The notes under the pieces: generated by a model
Seen by the model: the letters and a program-made list of their open reading frames with translations, nothing else
The model's database searches: none
Told to the model about the DNA's origin: nothing
DNA from: Pseudomonas sp.
Lineage (GTDB): Bacteria; Pseudomonadota; Gammaproteobacteria; Pseudomonadales; Pseudomonadaceae
NCBI RefSeq assembly: GCF_030684895.1
Contig: NZ_JAUXXP010000010.1
Coordinates: forward strand, 1-55,487
Reading direction: 5' to 3'
DNA: 55,487 nt
Translations under genes and position numbers: made by a program
In this document: piece after piece, positions 27,490 to 37,196 of the stretch
Position numbering within the stretch: position 1 is the stretch's first letter
Layout: every line of letters begins with the position of its first letter

Positions 27490-27564
27490 TGGCAGGGGCG
27501 GCTGGATTCGAACCAACGCATGCCAGGATCAAAACCTGGTGCCTTACCGCTTGGCGACGCCCCT
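27490..27564 (-). tRNA. tRNA-Gln (UUG), copy 2
   Basis: A 75-base cloverleaf. Acceptor AGGGGCG pairs with CGCCCCT, CCA is encoded, the anticodon loop TTTTGAT carries TTG, and the T arm has GGTTCGAATCC. Its sequence is identical to the copy at 27617. Confidence 0.95.
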
Positions 27565-27616
27565 GTATCCTGTGTAACCGAATGCGTTGAGTTGTGTATC
27601 CGCTCCAGGGCGGAAA

Positions 27617-27691
27617 TGGCAGGGGCGGCTGGATTCGAACCAACGCATGCCAGGATCAAAACCTGGTGCCTTACCGCTTGGCGACGCCCCT
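27617..27691 (-). tRNA. tRNA-Gln (UUG), copy 1
   Basis: Same 75-base sequence as the downstream copy, 52 bases apart and probably on one transcript between ispE and prs. The few bases 3' of both genes (GAAATGG on the plus strand) are also shared, as expected after a recent tandem duplication. Confidence 0.95.
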
Positions 27692-27734
27692 ATTACCGTA
27701 CAACTCTGTGCTCTTAATTACTAAGAGCGAACAT

Positions 27735-28610
27735 TCACTTCCTGACCAATGTTTCGAGCTTGCGGTGCAACATCGAAATGTTACGGCCTTGGGCAATAAA
27801 ACTTGGCAAAGTGGCTGGAAGTTGGCGGGCGACTTTATCAGCATCGTCCTGGTTTGGGAAGCTCCCAAACACACAAGCTCCAGTGCCGGTTAATCTGGTT
27901 GGAACAAATTTGTTCAACAAGATCAAAGCGTTACGTACTTCAGGATAACGCTTCTGGACTACCGGCTGGCAGTCATTACGACCACCCCCCTCAAGAAGGC
28001 TGCGAACTTTAATGGGCGGCGTATCCCGTGTCAACTCGGGGTCGGAGAAAATTTCCGCTGTGCTGACAAGTACTTGCGGAATCGCGACAAGAAACCAGGG
28101 TTCGCTCAGGGTCACCGGTTGCAGCTTTTCCCCCACGCCTTCGGCAAAGGCGGCGTGGCCGCGCACAAATACCGGCACGTCTGCGCCCAGGCTCAGGCCC
28201 AGGGTGGCCAGTTGATCTTCGCTACAGCCCAGCTGCCACAAATGGTTGAGGCCGAGTAGGGTGGTGGCGGCATCCGAGCTTCCGCCACCAATGCCGCCGC
28301 CCATGGGCAGGCGTTTGTCCAGCCAGATGTCGGCGCCCTGCGCACAGTTTGCGTGTTGTTGCAGCAGGCGCGCGGCGCGCACGATCAGGTTGCTGTCGTG
28401 GGGCACGCCGTCGATGGGGGTGTGCAGGTGAATCTCACCGTCGCTGCGCAAGGCAAAGCCCAGCTCATCGCCGAAGTCGAGAAACTGAAACAGGGTCTGT
28501 AGCTCGTGATAGCCATCGGCGCGGCGGCCGAGGATATGCAACATCAGGTTGAGCTTGGCCGGTGCCGGCAGAATCAGCTCGGCAGCGGCGGGTAGTGCCG
28601 GGGCGCTCAT
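27735..28610 (-). CDS. ispE: 4-diphosphocytidyl-2-C-methyl-D-erythritol kinase
   Basis: A 291-residue GHMP-family kinase of the MEP isoprenoid pathway. [22 protein letters not shown] is the N-terminal signature with the catalytic lysine, and [17 protein letters not shown] is the glycine-rich ATP loop near residue 100. The start ATG overlaps the lolB stop by four bases, as in other pseudomonads. Confidence 0.95.
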   Translation of the reverse strand: MSAPALPAAAELILPAPAKLNLMLHILGRRADGYHELQTLFQFLDFGDELGFALRSDGEIHLHTPIDGVPHDSNLIVRAARLLQQHANCAQGADIWLDKRLPMGGGIGGGSSDAATTLLGLNHLWQLGCSEDQLATLGLSLGADVPVFVRGHAAFAEGVGEKLQPVTLSEPWFLVAIPQVLVSTAEIFSDPELTRDTPPIKVRSLLEGGGRNDCQPVVQKRYPEVRNALILLNKFVPTRLTGTGACVFGSFPNQDDADKVARQLPATLPSFIAQGRNISMLHRKLETLVRK

Positions 28611-29224
28611 TGACCGAGCTGGCGTGGTTGCCAGTCCTTGATGACCAGGGTGACTTGCAGGTCAAAGCCGCTGAGCTTGATACGTTCCGGCAGCCAGAAA
28701 CCATTCTGCTCGGCATAACTCAGGTACTCGACGTACCAACCGTCCTGGCTCAGTTGCGCCAGGTGGCTTTGGCTGTCGAGGTTCAGGCGGCTTTTGCTAT
28801 TCGGGGAGGGGAGGCCGCGAATCCACCAGAGCAGGTGCGAGACAGGCAGGTTGAGCCCCAGCTGGTCTTGCAGCAGTTGTTCCGGCGACTCGGCCTGGTA
28901 ACGGCCCTGATTGGCCACTTCCAGCTGAATGGCGCCGGGGCGGCCGGTCAGGCGTGCAGCACCGCGACCCAGTGGGCCGGATAGGCGGATGTCGTAGTAA
29001 TCCTGGCGTTGCAGCCAGAACAGGGTGCCGCTGCCGGAGTCTTTCGGTGCACGGATGCCGACCTTGCCGTTGATCTGCCAGGCGTCCAGGCGGCTGATCT
29101 GCTGCTTGTGGGCTTGCCAGCTTTGCGCATCACCCTGGCCTTCGAGTGCTTCACGGGAGGTCAGGCCGGCGCAGCCTGCTAGTAATAAAATCAGGCTGAA
29201 AACTATCAGGTGGCGCGCAAGCAT
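28607..29224 (-). CDS. lolB: Outer-membrane lipoprotein receptor LolB
   Basis: A 205-residue lipoprotein. The signal peptide ends in lipobox LAGC (cysteine near residue 18), and the [20 protein letters not shown] region and [13 protein letters not shown] segment match LolB. It accepts lipoproteins from LolA and inserts them in the outer membrane. ATG 29224 overlaps the TPR gene's TGA; the longer open frame upstream runs into that gene and is rejected. Confidence 0.93.
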   Translation of the reverse strand: MLARHLIVFSLILLLAGCAGLTSREALEGQGDAQSWQAHKQQISRLDAWQINGKVGIRAPKDSGSGTLFWLQRQDYYDIRLSGPLGRGAARLTGRPGAIQLEVANQGRYQAESPEQLLQDQLGLNLPVSHLLWWIRGLPSPNSKSRLNLDSQSHLAQLSQDGWYVEYLSYAEQNGFWLPERIKLSGFDLQVTLVIKDWQPRQLGQ

Positions 29225-30954
29225 CAGAGTGTCTCTGCTCCGGTCAGGCGCAGCAGAGTGCTGCGCAGGATTGGGCTGTCGGGTTGCTGTTTCAGGGCTT
29301 CGTGCCAGAGTTTGCGCGCTTCTTTCTGTTTGCCTTGCGCCCACAGTACTTCGCCCAGGTGTGCGGCGACTTCATGATCGGGGAATGCCTGCAGTGCTTG
29401 GCGCAGCAGGCGTTCAGCCTCATCCAGGTTGCCCATGCGGTAATTTACCCAGCCAAGGCTGTCGAGAATCGCCGGGTCGTTTGGGTTGAGCTGGTGCGCT
29501 TGCTCGATCAGTGCTTTGGCTTCGGCGTAGCGTGTGGTGCGGTCGGCCAGGGTGTAGCCGAGGGCATTGAGCGCCATGGCGTTGTCTGGTTCGCGCTCGA
29601 GAATAAAGCGTAGGTCCTCTTCCAGTAGAGATAGATCATCACGCTTTTCCGCAAGCATGGCGCGGGTGTAGAGCAGGTTGAGGTCTTCCGGGAACTGCTC
29701 CAGGGCTTGCTGGATCAGCTGCCAGGCGCGCTCGGTATTGTTTCGCTTGGACCAGGCCTCGGCCTCGATCAGGTACAGCTGGATGGCGTAGTCGGGCTGG
29801 TATTCGCGGGCCTTGCGCAGGCGCTCAGCGGCTTCGTTGGCGCGTTTTTGCTTGAACAGCAGCTCGCTCTGCCGGGATTGGGCAGGCAGGTAGTCATTGC
29901 CGGGGCCGACCAAGGCGTATTCGATCAGTGCGCTGGGTATATCGCCGAGTTCTTCATAGGCGCGTGCCAGATTGTAATGCGCGGCGTCGCTGTGGCTGCC
30001 GCGTTCGACCAGTTCTTCCAGATAGACAATCGCCTCTTTCCAGGCTTTGGCTTCCAGGCAGACCAGGGCGAGAGAGAAACGCAGGTCGTCGTCATTGGGG
30101 TGTTGCTGCAGCAGCGAGGCAAATTCGCCCTTGGCTTCATCCAGGCGATCTTCGGCGACCAGCAGGCGGGCGTAGGTCAGGCGCAAGCGTTTGTCGTCCG
30201 GGTACTGCTTGATGCCTTTTTCCAGCAGCGGCAGGGCATCGTCATTGCGCTCAAGGCCCTGCAGCAGGCGAGCGTGCAGCAGGATCGAGGCAATGGGGCG
30301 GTTCTTGCTGGGTTGTTGCTCCAGCAGTTCCAGGGCTTCCTGCGGGCGGCCATCCTGTTGCAGCAACAGGGCTTTGCCAAATTGCAGCTGGCTGTTGTCC
30401 GGGTATTTGGCTTGCAGGCGATCAAAGCTTTGTAGCAGGCCAGCGCGGGTATCCGGGTCAGTTTCCGCGGCGGACAGGGCGAGGAAGTCGAAATGCGTAT
30501 CGCCCTGACGTTGCAGCACCTGCTCCATAAAAGTCATGGACTCGTCGTAACGGCCGGCGCGTGCCAGTTGCACGGCGGCGGCGCGCTGAGCGTCGATATT
30601 CTCGGGGGCGGTCTTGGCCCACAGCAGGCTGGTTTCCAGCGCGGGTTGCTCGGCCCCTAGATACTCGGCTATACGAAAACCGCGCTCGGCGACGCCAGCA
30701 TCCTGGGTGGCATTGGCCTGCTCTACATAATTTTCCAGGGCAATGTCGAAGCGGTTGCGTTGGCCCGCCAGTTCCGCGATCAGCAGCGACAGCAGGGTTT
30801 CCTGGCTGAAATTGCGGTAAACCTGCGGCTGAGTTTCTGCGGCAACAACCGCAGGATCTTCCACCGGTGGCGTGCCATCCGGGGCAGAGGGAGCAAAGGT
30901 CTGGCAGCCACTTAAAAAGGCAGCGGCAGTCAGCAAGGCGAAGGATCTATTCAT
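29224..30954 (-). CDS. TPR-repeat lipoprotein
   Basis: A 576-residue exported lipoprotein: signal peptide [19 protein letters not shown] with lipobox LSGC, then tetratricopeptide repeats through most of the length, clearest in the C-terminal part ([48 protein letters not shown]). It is coupled to lolB and ispE, a conserved pseudomonad arrangement. TPR proteins scaffold protein complexes; its partner is unknown. The frame extends 24 codons upstream, but the lipoprotein signal fixes ATG 30954. Confidence 0.87.
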   Translation of the reverse strand: MNRSFALLTAAAFLSGCQTFAPSAPDGTPPVEDPAVVAAETQPQVYRNFSQETLLSLLIAELAGQRNRFDIALENYVEQANATQDAGVAERGFRIAEYLGAEQPALETSLLWAKTAPENIDAQRAAAVQLARAGRYDESMTFMEQVLQRQGDTHFDFLALSAAETDPDTRAGLLQSFDRLQAKYPDNSQLQFGKALLLQQDGRPQEALELLEQQPSKNRPIASILLHARLLQGLERNDDALPLLEKGIKQYPDDKRLRLTYARLLVAEDRLDEAKGEFASLLQQHPNDDDLRFSLALVCLEAKAWKEAIVYLEELVERGSHSDAAHYNLARAYEELGDIPSALIEYALVGPGNDYLPAQSRQSELLFKQKRANEAAERLRKAREYQPDYAIQLYLIEAEAWSKRNNTERAWQLIQQALEQFPEDLNLLYTRAMLAEKRDDLSLLEEDLRFILEREPDNAMALNALGYTLADRTTRYAEAKALIEQAHQLNPNDPAILDSLGWVNYRMGNLDEAERLLRQALQAFPDHEVAAHLGEVLWAQGKQKEARKLWHEALKQQPDSPILRSTLLRLTGAETL

Positions 30955-31137
30955 AGGAAGAGTATGTGGCCAACCTGCGGTTTGGGCATCATGACACAAG
31001 CGCTGGGGCAAGCCCATGGGCTGCAATGATGCGGATTAAGAGATAAACCTGGCTATTGGGACAATAGGCCGCAGTGGTTGTTCTCGCTTTGCCGAAGTAG
31101 GACAATTGCCGGCTTCCACTCCCTGTCAGCGACGTGC

Positions 31138-32433
31138 ATGGCCTTTATTGCCCTCGGTATCAACCACAAGACCGCCTCGGTGGACGTCCGCGAACGCGTG
31201 GCTTTCACTCCCGAGCAGTTGGTTGAGGCATTGCAGCAGCTGTGTCAGCGCACCAGCAGTCGTGAGGCGGCGATTCTCTCGACCTGCAATCGCAGTGAAC
31301 TGTACCTCGAACAGGATGACCTGAGCGCCGATGAAGTGCTGGCCTGGTTGGCCGCCTATCACCGGCTAAGCCTCGAAGAACTGCGCGCTTGCGCCTATAT
31401 CCATGCCGATGACGAAGCCGTGCGCCATATGATGCGCGTGGCCTCGGGGCTGGACTCTATGGTGTTGGGCGAGCCGCAGATTCTTGGCCAGATGAAGTCG
31501 GCATTTGCCGTGGCCCGTGAGGCCGGCACCCTCGGCCCACTGCTCGGGCGCTTGTTTCAGGCCACCTTCAGCACCGCTAAAACCGTGCGCACCGATACTG
31601 CGATTGGCGAAAACCCAGTCTCCGTGGCCTTCGCTGCCGTTAGCCTGGCCAAGCAGATTTTCGCCGACTTGCACCGCAGCCAGGCGCTGCTGATCGGCGC
31701 CGGTGAAACCATCAGCCTGGTCGCCCGTCATCTGCACGACCAGGGCATCAAGCGCATCGTCGTCGCCAATCGCACCCTGGAACGCGCCAGCAGTCTGGCC
31801 GAACAATTTGGCGCGCACGCCGTGCTGCTCTCGGAAATCCCCGATGAGCTGGTCAACAGCGATATCGTGATCAGCTCCACTGCGAGTCAATTGCCCATCT
31901 TGGGCAAAGGCGCGGTGGAGCGGGCGCTGAAGCAGCGCAAGCATAAGCCGATCTTTATGGTCGATATCGCCGTACCGCGCGATATTGAGCCGGAAGTCGG
32001 CGAGCTGGACGACGTCTACCTGTATACCGTCGATGACCTGCATGAGGTAATCGCCGAGAACCTCAAAAGCCGCCAGGGCGCCGCTCAGGCAGCCGAGGAG
32101 TTGGTTAGCGTTGGCGCCCAGGACTTTATGCAGCGCCTGCGCGAGCTGGCCGCAGTGGATGTGCTCAAGGCCTACCGTCAGCAGGCCGAACGCCTGCGTG
32201 ACGAGGAGCTGAACAAGGCCCTGCGTCTGCTCAACAACGGCAGCTCGGCTGAGGATGTATTGGCGCTGCTGGCTCGCGGTCTGACTAACAAACTGCTGCA
32301 TGCGCCCAGCGTGCAGCTGAAAAAATTCTCTGCTGACGGCCGCGTCGATGCGCTGGGCGTGGCTCAAGAACTGTTTGCCCTCGACGAGGGCGCGCCGCCT
32401 GCTTCTACCCATAGCAGCTCGGCCAATAAATAA
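31138..32433 (+). CDS. hemA: Glutamyl-tRNA reductase
   Basis: A 431-residue first enzyme of C5-pathway haem synthesis, reducing glutamyl-tRNA to glutamate semialdehyde. ALGINHKTA opens the protein, [11 protein letters not shown] holds the catalytic cysteine, and [15 protein letters not shown] is the NADPH loop. I chose ATG 31138 over an open frame beginning at 31078. It is divergent from the TPR-lolB-ispE operon across 183 bases. prfA follows after nine bases. Confidence 0.95.
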   Translation: MAFIALGINHKTASVDVRERVAFTPEQLVEALQQLCQRTSSREAAILSTCNRSELYLEQDDLSADEVLAWLAAYHRLSLEELRACAYIHADDEAVRHMMRVASGLDSMVLGEPQILGQMKSAFAVAREAGTLGPLLGRLFQATFSTAKTVRTDTAIGENPVSVAFAAVSLAKQIFADLHRSQALLIGAGETISLVARHLHDQGIKRIVVANRTLERASSLAEQFGAHAVLLSEIPDELVNSDIVISSTASQLPILGKGAVERALKQRKHKPIFMVDIAVPRDIEPEVGELDDVYLYTVDDLHEVIAENLKSRQGAAQAAEELVSVGAQDFMQRLRELAAVDVLKAYRQQAERLRDEELNKALRLLNNGSSAEDVLALLARGLTNKLLHAPSVQLKKFSADGRVDALGVAQELFALDEGAPPASTHSSSANK

Positions 32434-32442
32434 AGGTCTGCA

Positions 32443-33525
32443 ATGAAAGCGTCACTGATCAATAAACTCGACCTGTTGCAGGATCGTTTCGAAGAGCTGA
32501 CTGCGCTGCTTGGCGATGCCGAAGTGATCAGCAACCAACCGCAGTTTCGCGCCTACTCCAAGGAGTACGCCGAGATTGAGCCGGTGTATCAGGCGTTCAG
32601 TGCCTTCCGCAAAGTCCAGTCCGACCTCGAAGGCGCGCAGGCGCTGCTCAAAGACAGCGACCCGGACATGCGCGAGATGGCCGAAGAGGAAGTCGCCGAG
32701 GCCAAGGAACAGCTGATCGAGCTGGAAGCCAGCCTGCAACGCATGCTGCTGCCCAAAGACCCCAACGACGGCCGTAACGTATTCCTCGAAGTGCGCGCCG
32801 GTACCGGTGGCGACGAGGCAGCGATCTTCTCCGGCGACCTGTTCCGCATGTATTCGCGCTATGCCGAGAAGCAGGGCTGGCGGGTGGAGGTGCTGTCGGC
32901 CAGCGAAGGCGAGCATGGTGGCTACAAGGAAGTGATTGCCCGAGTCGAGGGCGACAACGTTTACGGCAAGCTCAAGTTCGAGTCCGGTGCGCACCGCGTG
33001 CAGCGCGTGCCTGAGACCGAATCCCAGGGCCGCATCCACACCTCGGCTTGCACCGTCGCGGTGTTGCCCGAGCCGGATGAGCAGATGGCTATCGACATCA
33101 ACCCGGCCGATTTACGTGTCGACACCTACCGCAGTTCCGGTGCGGGCGGCCAGCACGTTAACACCACCGACTCGGCGATCCGCATCACCCACATTCCTAC
33201 CGGCACCGTGGTGGAATGTCAGGAAGAACGCTCGCAGCACAAGAACCGCGCCAAGGCCATGGCCTGGCTGGCGGCGAAACTCAAAGACCAGCAGGAAGCT
33301 GCCGCGCATAAGGAAATTTCCGACTCGCGCAAATTGCTGGTGGGTTCCGGTGACCGTTCCGAGCGCATTCGTACCTACAACTTCCCGCAAGGTCGGGTCA
33401 CCGATCACCGCATCAACTTGACCCTGTATTCGCTCAATGAAGTGATTGCTGGCGGCGTTGAAGCGATCATCGAGCCGCTGCTGGTCGAGTATCAGGCCGA
33501 TCAGCTGGCTGCGCTGGGCGATTGA
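32443..33525 (+). CDS. prfA: Peptide chain release factor 1
   Basis: A 360-residue RF1 that reads UAA and [13 protein letters not shown] type segment ([17 protein letters not shown]) contains the universal GGQ, and the preceding domain has the PxT-type stop-codon-recognition region. The neighbouring prmC encodes the methyltransferase that modifies the GGQ glutamine. Confidence 0.96.
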   Translation: MKASLINKLDLLQDRFEELTALLGDAEVISNQPQFRAYSKEYAEIEPVYQAFSAFRKVQSDLEGAQALLKDSDPDMREMAEEEVAEAKEQLIELEASLQRMLLPKDPNDGRNVFLEVRAGTGGDEAAIFSGDLFRMYSRYAEKQGWRVEVLSASEGEHGGYKEVIARVEGDNVYGKLKFESGAHRVQRVPETESQGRIHTSACTVAVLPEPDEQMAIDINPADLRVDTYRSSGAGGQHVNTTDSAIRITHIPTGTVVECQEERSQHKNRAKAMAWLAAKLKDQQEAAAHKEISDSRKLLVGSGDRSERIRTYNFPQGRVTDHRINLTLYSLNEVIAGGVEAIIEPLLVEYQADQLAALGD

Positions 33526-33537
33526 TTCGCGCTTTTC

Positions 33538-33598
33538 GTAGCCCGGATGCAATCCGGGAGCGACCTTTGACGCATGTCCCGGATTGCATCCGGGCTAC
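33538..33598. repeat. Palindromic repeat (GTAGCCCGGATGCAATCC type), copy 1
   Basis: A perfect 21-base inverted repeat (33538-33558 and 33578-33598) with a 19-base centre, between prfA and prmC. Near-identical arms occur at 36526 and 53443. It is probably a non-autonomous REP/MITE-like element. Confidence 0.92.
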
Positions 33599-33610
33599 GG
33601 AATAAATGCC

Positions 33611-34444
33611 ATGGTCACCATCGAATCCCTGCTTAACACCGTCGATCTACCCGACTCGCCCACCCCGCGTTTGGACGCCGAGCTGTTGCTCGCCCATGCC
33701 CTGGGTAAGTCGCGCAGTTATCTGCACACCTGGCCGGAGCGTGAGCTTGAGGCCGAGCAGCTTGAGCGTTATCAGGCGATGCTGGTGCGGCGTCAGGCCG
33801 GCGAGCCGGTGGCGTACATCCTCGGTCAGCAGGGCTTCTGGAGCCTGGAGTTGGAGGTGGCGTCGCACACCCTGATTCCGCGTCCGGATACCGAGTTGCT
33901 GGTGGAGACAGTCCTCGCGCTGCTGCCGGCCACGCCCGCTGCGCTGCTGGACCTGGGCACCGGCACCGGTGCGATTGCCCTGGCGCTGGCCTGCGAGCGC
34001 CCAGCCTGGCGGCTAACCGCTGTGGACCGCGTGCCTGAGGCGGTGGCCCTGGCTGAGCGCAACCGCGCGAGGCTTAAACTGGACAATGCCACTTTTATTG
34101 AAAGCCACTGGTTTAGCGCCTTGGCCGGGCAGCGTTATCAGCTGATTGTCAGCAACCCGCCGTATATCGCCGCCGATGATCGGCATCTGGTCGAGGGCGA
34201 TGTGCGCTTCGAGCCGAGCAGCGCCCTGGTAGCCGGTGCGGATGGTCTTGATGATATCCGCCTGATCATCCAACAGGCTCCGGACTATCTTGAAGCAGGC
34301 GGCTGGCTGCTGCTGGAACATGGTTTCGATCAGGCGGCTGCAGTGCGCGAGCTGCTTAGCGCGCGTGGTTTTAGCGCGGTAGAAAGCCGGCGTGACCTCG
34401 GCGGCCATGAGCGCATCAGTCTGGGACGCTTCAATAATGAGTGA
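33611..34444 (+). CDS. prmC: Release factor glutamine methyltransferase
   Basis: A 277-residue SAM-dependent methyltransferase acting on the GGQ glutamine of release factors. LLDLGTGTGAIALALA is the SAM-binding loop and SNPPYIAADD the catalytic NPPY motif. It starts at ATG 33611 just after the palindromic repeat and overlaps the moeB-like gene by eight bases. Confidence 0.95.
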   Translation: MVTIESLLNTVDLPDSPTPRLDAELLLAHALGKSRSYLHTWPERELEAEQLERYQAMLVRRQAGEPVAYILGQQGFWSLELEVASHTLIPRPDTELLVETVLALLPATPAALLDLGTGTGAIALALACERPAWRLTAVDRVPEAVALAERNRARLKLDNATFIESHWFSALAGQRYQLIVSNPPYIAADDRHLVEGDVRFEPSSALVAGADGLDDIRLIIQQAPDYLEAGGWLLLEHGFDQAAAVRELLSARGFSAVESRRDLGGHERISLGRFNNE

Positions 34445-35222
34445 CGCCATGAGCTCGCAGGACATGCTGAATGACGAGGAACTGCTGCGTTACAGCCGGC
34501 AGATCCTCCTGCAACAGATCGATATCGCCGGCCAGCTGCGCCTGAAAAACAGTCGTGCGCTGATCATCGGCCTGGGTGGTCTGGGTTCGCCGGTGGCGTT
34601 GTATCTGGCGGCTGCGGGGGTCGGTGAATTGCATCTGGCGGATTTCGATACAGTTGATCTGACCAACCTGCAGCGGCAGATCGCCCACGACACTGCGAGC
34701 ATCGGCCAGAGCAAGGTCGACTCGGCGAGCAAGCGTCTGCTGGCGATCAATCCGCAGCTGCGCCTGCATTGCCATCGCCAGGGCCTGGACAGCGATTCCC
34801 TGGCCGCAGCGGTTGCCGCCGTGGATCTGGTGCTGGATTGTTCGGACAACTTCAGCACCCGCGAGGCGGTCAACGCCGCCTGCGTAGCGGCCAAGGTGCC
34901 GCTGGTCAGCGGCGCGGCGATCCGCCTGGAAGGCCAGCTCTCGGTATTCGACCCACGGCGCGATGACAGCCCCTGTTATCACTGTATTTACGGCCACGGC
35001 AGCGAAGCCGAGCTGACCTGCAGCGAAGCCGGCGTAGTGGGCCCGTTGGTTGGCCTGGTCGGTAGTTTGCAGGCGTTGGAAGCCTTGAAGCTGCTGGCAC
35101 AGTTTGGCGAACCGCTGGTAGGGCGCTTGTTGCTGATCGATGCGCTGGGCAGCCGTTTTCGCGAGCTGCGGGTCAAGCGTGATCCGGGCTGCAGCGTGTG
35201 TGGAGTGGCCGGCGGTGAGTAA
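34437..35222 (+). CDS. moeB: MoeB/ThiF-family adenylyltransferase
   Basis: A 261-residue E1-like enzyme that adenylates the C-terminus of a small sulfur-carrier protein (MoaD or ThiS). The nucleotide loop is [19 protein letters not shown]; two cysteine pairs (CYHC and CSVC) bind structural zinc. Starts at 34437, 34449 or 34464 are all possible; the first overlaps prmC. Family position between prmC and murI is as in P. aeruginosa. No rhodanese domain is present, so it fits MoeB or HesA/ThiF rather than MOCS3-like forms. Confidence 0.9.
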   Translation: MSDAMSSQDMLNDEELLRYSRQILLQQIDIAGQLRLKNSRALIIGLGGLGSPVALYLAAAGVGELHLADFDTVDLTNLQRQIAHDTASIGQSKVDSASKRLLAINPQLRLHCHRQGLDSDSLAAAVAAVDLVLDCSDNFSTREAVNAACVAAKVPLVSGAAIRLEGQLSVFDPRRDDSPCYHCIYGHGSEAELTCSEAGVVGPLVGLVGSLQALEALKLLAQFGEPLVGRLLLIDALGSRFRELRVKRDPGCSVCGVAGGE

Positions 35223-36003
35223 CGCGCCGATTGGCGTATTCGACTCCGGCGTCGGCGGCCTGTCGGTGCTGCGCGAGATTCGCGCGCTGCTGCCCAATGA
35301 GTCGCTGCTTTATGTCGCCGACAGCGGCCATGTGCCCTATGGCGAAAAAAGCCCGGAATTTATCCGCGAGCGCTGCCGGGTGTTGGCCGCGTTTCTTCTA
35401 GCCCAGGGCGCCAAGGCGCTAGTGCTGGCGTGTAACACCGCCACGGTGGCGGGGGTGGCCGAGCTGCGTGAGTTGTACCCGCAGCTGCCCTTGGTGGGCA
35501 TGGAGCCGGCAGTCAAGCCCGCGGCAGCTGCTACTCAGAGCGGTGTGGTCGGCGTGCTTGCAACCACCGGCACGCTAAAAAGCGCCAAGTTCGCCGCCTT
35601 GCTCGACCGTTTTGCCAACGATGTGCGGGTGATTACTCAGCCTTGTCCAGGGTTGGTCGAGCGTATTGAAGCCGGTGAGTTGGATAGCCAGGCTACCCGC
35701 GAGTTGCTGCAGGGCTTTGTCGCGCCGCTATTGGCCGAGGGCTGTGACACGCTGATTCTCGGTTGTACCCATTACCCCTTTATCAAGCCGCTGCTGCGCA
35801 GCCTGGTGCCGGAGTCGATCAGCCTGATCGACACCGGCGCGGCGGTGGCGCGGCAAGTCCAGCGGCTGTTGGCAGGCCATGATCTACTGGCCTGCGGCCC
35901 GGCGCAGCCTGCGCAGTTCTGGTCGAGCGGCGATCCTTTGGCCATGCAGCGGGTGTTGCCGTTGCTGTGGGGCGAGGGGACAGTGGTGAGCGCGCTACCA
36001 TAG
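35215..36003 (+). CDS. murI: Glutamate racemase
   Basis: A 262-residue enzyme making D-glutamate for peptidoglycan. [14 protein letters not shown] is the N-terminal signature; the two catalytic cysteines are in LACNTAT and LGCTHYP. The GTG start at 35215 overlaps the previous stop by eight bases, giving [12 protein letters not shown]. Confidence 0.95.
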   Translation: MSNAPIGVFDSGVGGLSVLREIRALLPNESLLYVADSGHVPYGEKSPEFIRERCRVLAAFLLAQGAKALVLACNTATVAGVAELRELYPQLPLVGMEPAVKPAAAATQSGVVGVLATTGTLKSAKFAALLDRFANDVRVITQPCPGLVERIEAGELDSQATRELLQGFVAPLLAEGCDTLILGCTHYPFIKPLLRSLVPESISLIDTGAAVARQVQRLLAGHDLLACGPAQPAQFWSSGDPLAMQRVLPLLWGEGTVVSALP

Positions 36004-36141
36004 CGTCTTGAAAAGAAAACAGGATATTGATCCGGGTTTTTGTGGCCAGCCACCCATGGCAGCCACCCCATAGCCCTCGTTGCTGTGCGACCACAAAGAA
36101 ACGCTCCCGCCGATTTCTTGTGCCAGCAGTAAACCGCGCGC

Positions 36142-36453
36142 TCAGCGGTAGATGCTGCTCATGCCCTTGCGCTCGTCCAGACACTCGGGGGAGGCAGTCT
36201 CGAATTCGCGGCAGATCAGCGGGCGCACTTCGTAGATGGTGCAGCGCATGCTGTCGCGGTCCAGCGCGGCGCACCAGCCGTCGTCCAGGCGCAGCATCAC
36301 TTCGCCACCCCAGTCATCGGTGTCGATATAGCGCGGCGGCACGCCGGTGTCGGTGATTAGCATGACTTCCAGCTGACAGCAGCAGGCCGCGCAGTTGCTG
36401 CAGCTGACGGCGGGTTCATCCGCGAGTTGGGTGTGGGGGATGGTCTGACTCAT
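36142..36453 (-). CDS. YkgJ-family cysteine cluster protein
   Basis: A 103-residue cytoplasmic protein of the UPF0153/YkgJ type. Cysteines in CSNCAACCCQ, WCAAL, CTIY, ICREFE and CLDER are arranged as in the family, predicted to bind zinc or iron. Function unknown. It faces murI convergently and is followed upstream by a repeat-rich spacer. Confidence 0.88.
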   Translation of the reverse strand: MSQTIPHTQLADEPAVSCSNCAACCCQLEVMLITDTGVPPRYIDTDDWGGEVMLRLDDGWCAALDRDSMRCTIYEVRPLICREFETASPECLDERKGMSSIYR

Positions 36454-36525
36454 GCCGCGCAGTGTACGTCATCGGTGTTATTGCGGCGTCTGCCGCCGAC
36501 GTAGGGTGGATGGCGTCTAACCCGC

Positions 36526-36595
36526 GTAGCCCGGATGCAATCCGGGGCATCGGTTGTGGCCATCGCATCGCGTTCCCGGATTTCATCCGGGCTAC
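36526..36595. repeat. Palindromic repeat (GTAGCCCGGATGCAATCC type), copy 2
   Basis: Left arm 36526-36547 and right arm 36575-36595, with one mismatch (GGATTTCATCC instead of GGATTGCATCC). A fragment GTAGGGTGGATGGCG precedes it at 36501-36515, the same core as the 15439 element, so this spacer is a repeat hot spot. Confidence 0.9.
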
Positions 36596-36604
36596 AACAG
36601 CGCT

Positions 36605-36672
36605 GTAGGGCGGAGCCTTGTCCACCGCTGGCTGCCCAAATGGCGTACAAGCCTTCGGTATGTACGCCCTAC
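36605..36672. repeat. Inverted repeat overlapping the DUF2878 stop codon
   Basis: Outer arms GTAGGGCG (36605-36612) and CGCCCTAC (36665-36672) enclose a second stem, GGCGTACA with TGTACGCC. The TAG stop of the DUF2878 gene (36669-36671, minus strand) is inside the right arm, so the repeat forms the end of that gene. Confidence 0.75.
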
Positions 36673-37196
36673 GCTGTTTTGCGCGCGCGCAGGCTCTGTT
36701 CATACTGGCTGCGGTAAAGCTTGGCGAAGCCATGCAGCACAGGCATCACCAACGCCCAGATTGCGCCGATCAGCAGCAGGCTTTGCCAGGTGCCGTAGGG
36801 CAGGCCGACGCCGGCGATCTGTGCGCCGCCGTAATAGGACAGCGGTGCGGCGATGGCGCCGAGCAAGCTGCCGCGCCACCAGGGTTGCGCGGTCCAGGCC
36901 AGGCAGTGGTTGAGTGTGGTGGCCAGCAGCAGCCACAGGCAGGCCAGCCATAGCGGGATCAGCGTGCGTGGCTCGCCGAAGTCGAACACGCCGAGGTTGA
37001 GCAGAAAACTGTCCAGCGCGCTGCCGGCGAGAAACAGCGTGATCAGCAGCTTGCCTTCCGCCGCCCAGCTGCTGGTCCACAACAGATGCACCGCCAGCAC
37101 GCCTGCGACAACCAGCAGCCACAGGCTGTCGCCGCCGAAGACGCAGGCGAACCAGCCGAGCTGAAACAGCAGGGTGTTGACGATCAATTTAGGCAT
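36669..37196 (-). CDS. DUF2878 inner-membrane protein
   Basis: A 175-residue, strongly hydrophobic protein with about five or six membrane segments, resembling DUF2878 proteins that follow cyclopropane-synthase-like genes in LitR/photolyase clusters. Its start overlaps the upstream synthase by eight bases. It is the last gene of the nine-gene chain; its stop codon lies in a repeat. Role unknown, possibly in handling modified membrane lipid. Confidence 0.82.
   Translation of the reverse strand: MPKLIVNTLLFQLGWFACVFGGDSLWLLVVAGVLAVHLLWTSSWAAEGKLLITLFLAGSALDSFLLNLGVFDFGEPRTLIPLWLACLWLLLATTLNHCLAWTAQPWWRGSLLGAIAAPLSYYGGAQIAGVGLPYGTWQSLLLIGAIWALVMPVLHGFAKLYRSQYEQSLRARKTA

Noticed and set aside
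27490..27691. tRNA-gene integration site with an attached mobile island
   Set aside because: The two tRNA-Gln copies could look like attachment-site duplications, but only 52 bases separate them and both flanks are conserved housekeeping genes; no integrase is present.
33538..33598. CRISPR-like repeat array among the recurring palindromes
   Set aside because: The copies are isolated kilobases apart, palindromic, and have no spacer series or cas genes.
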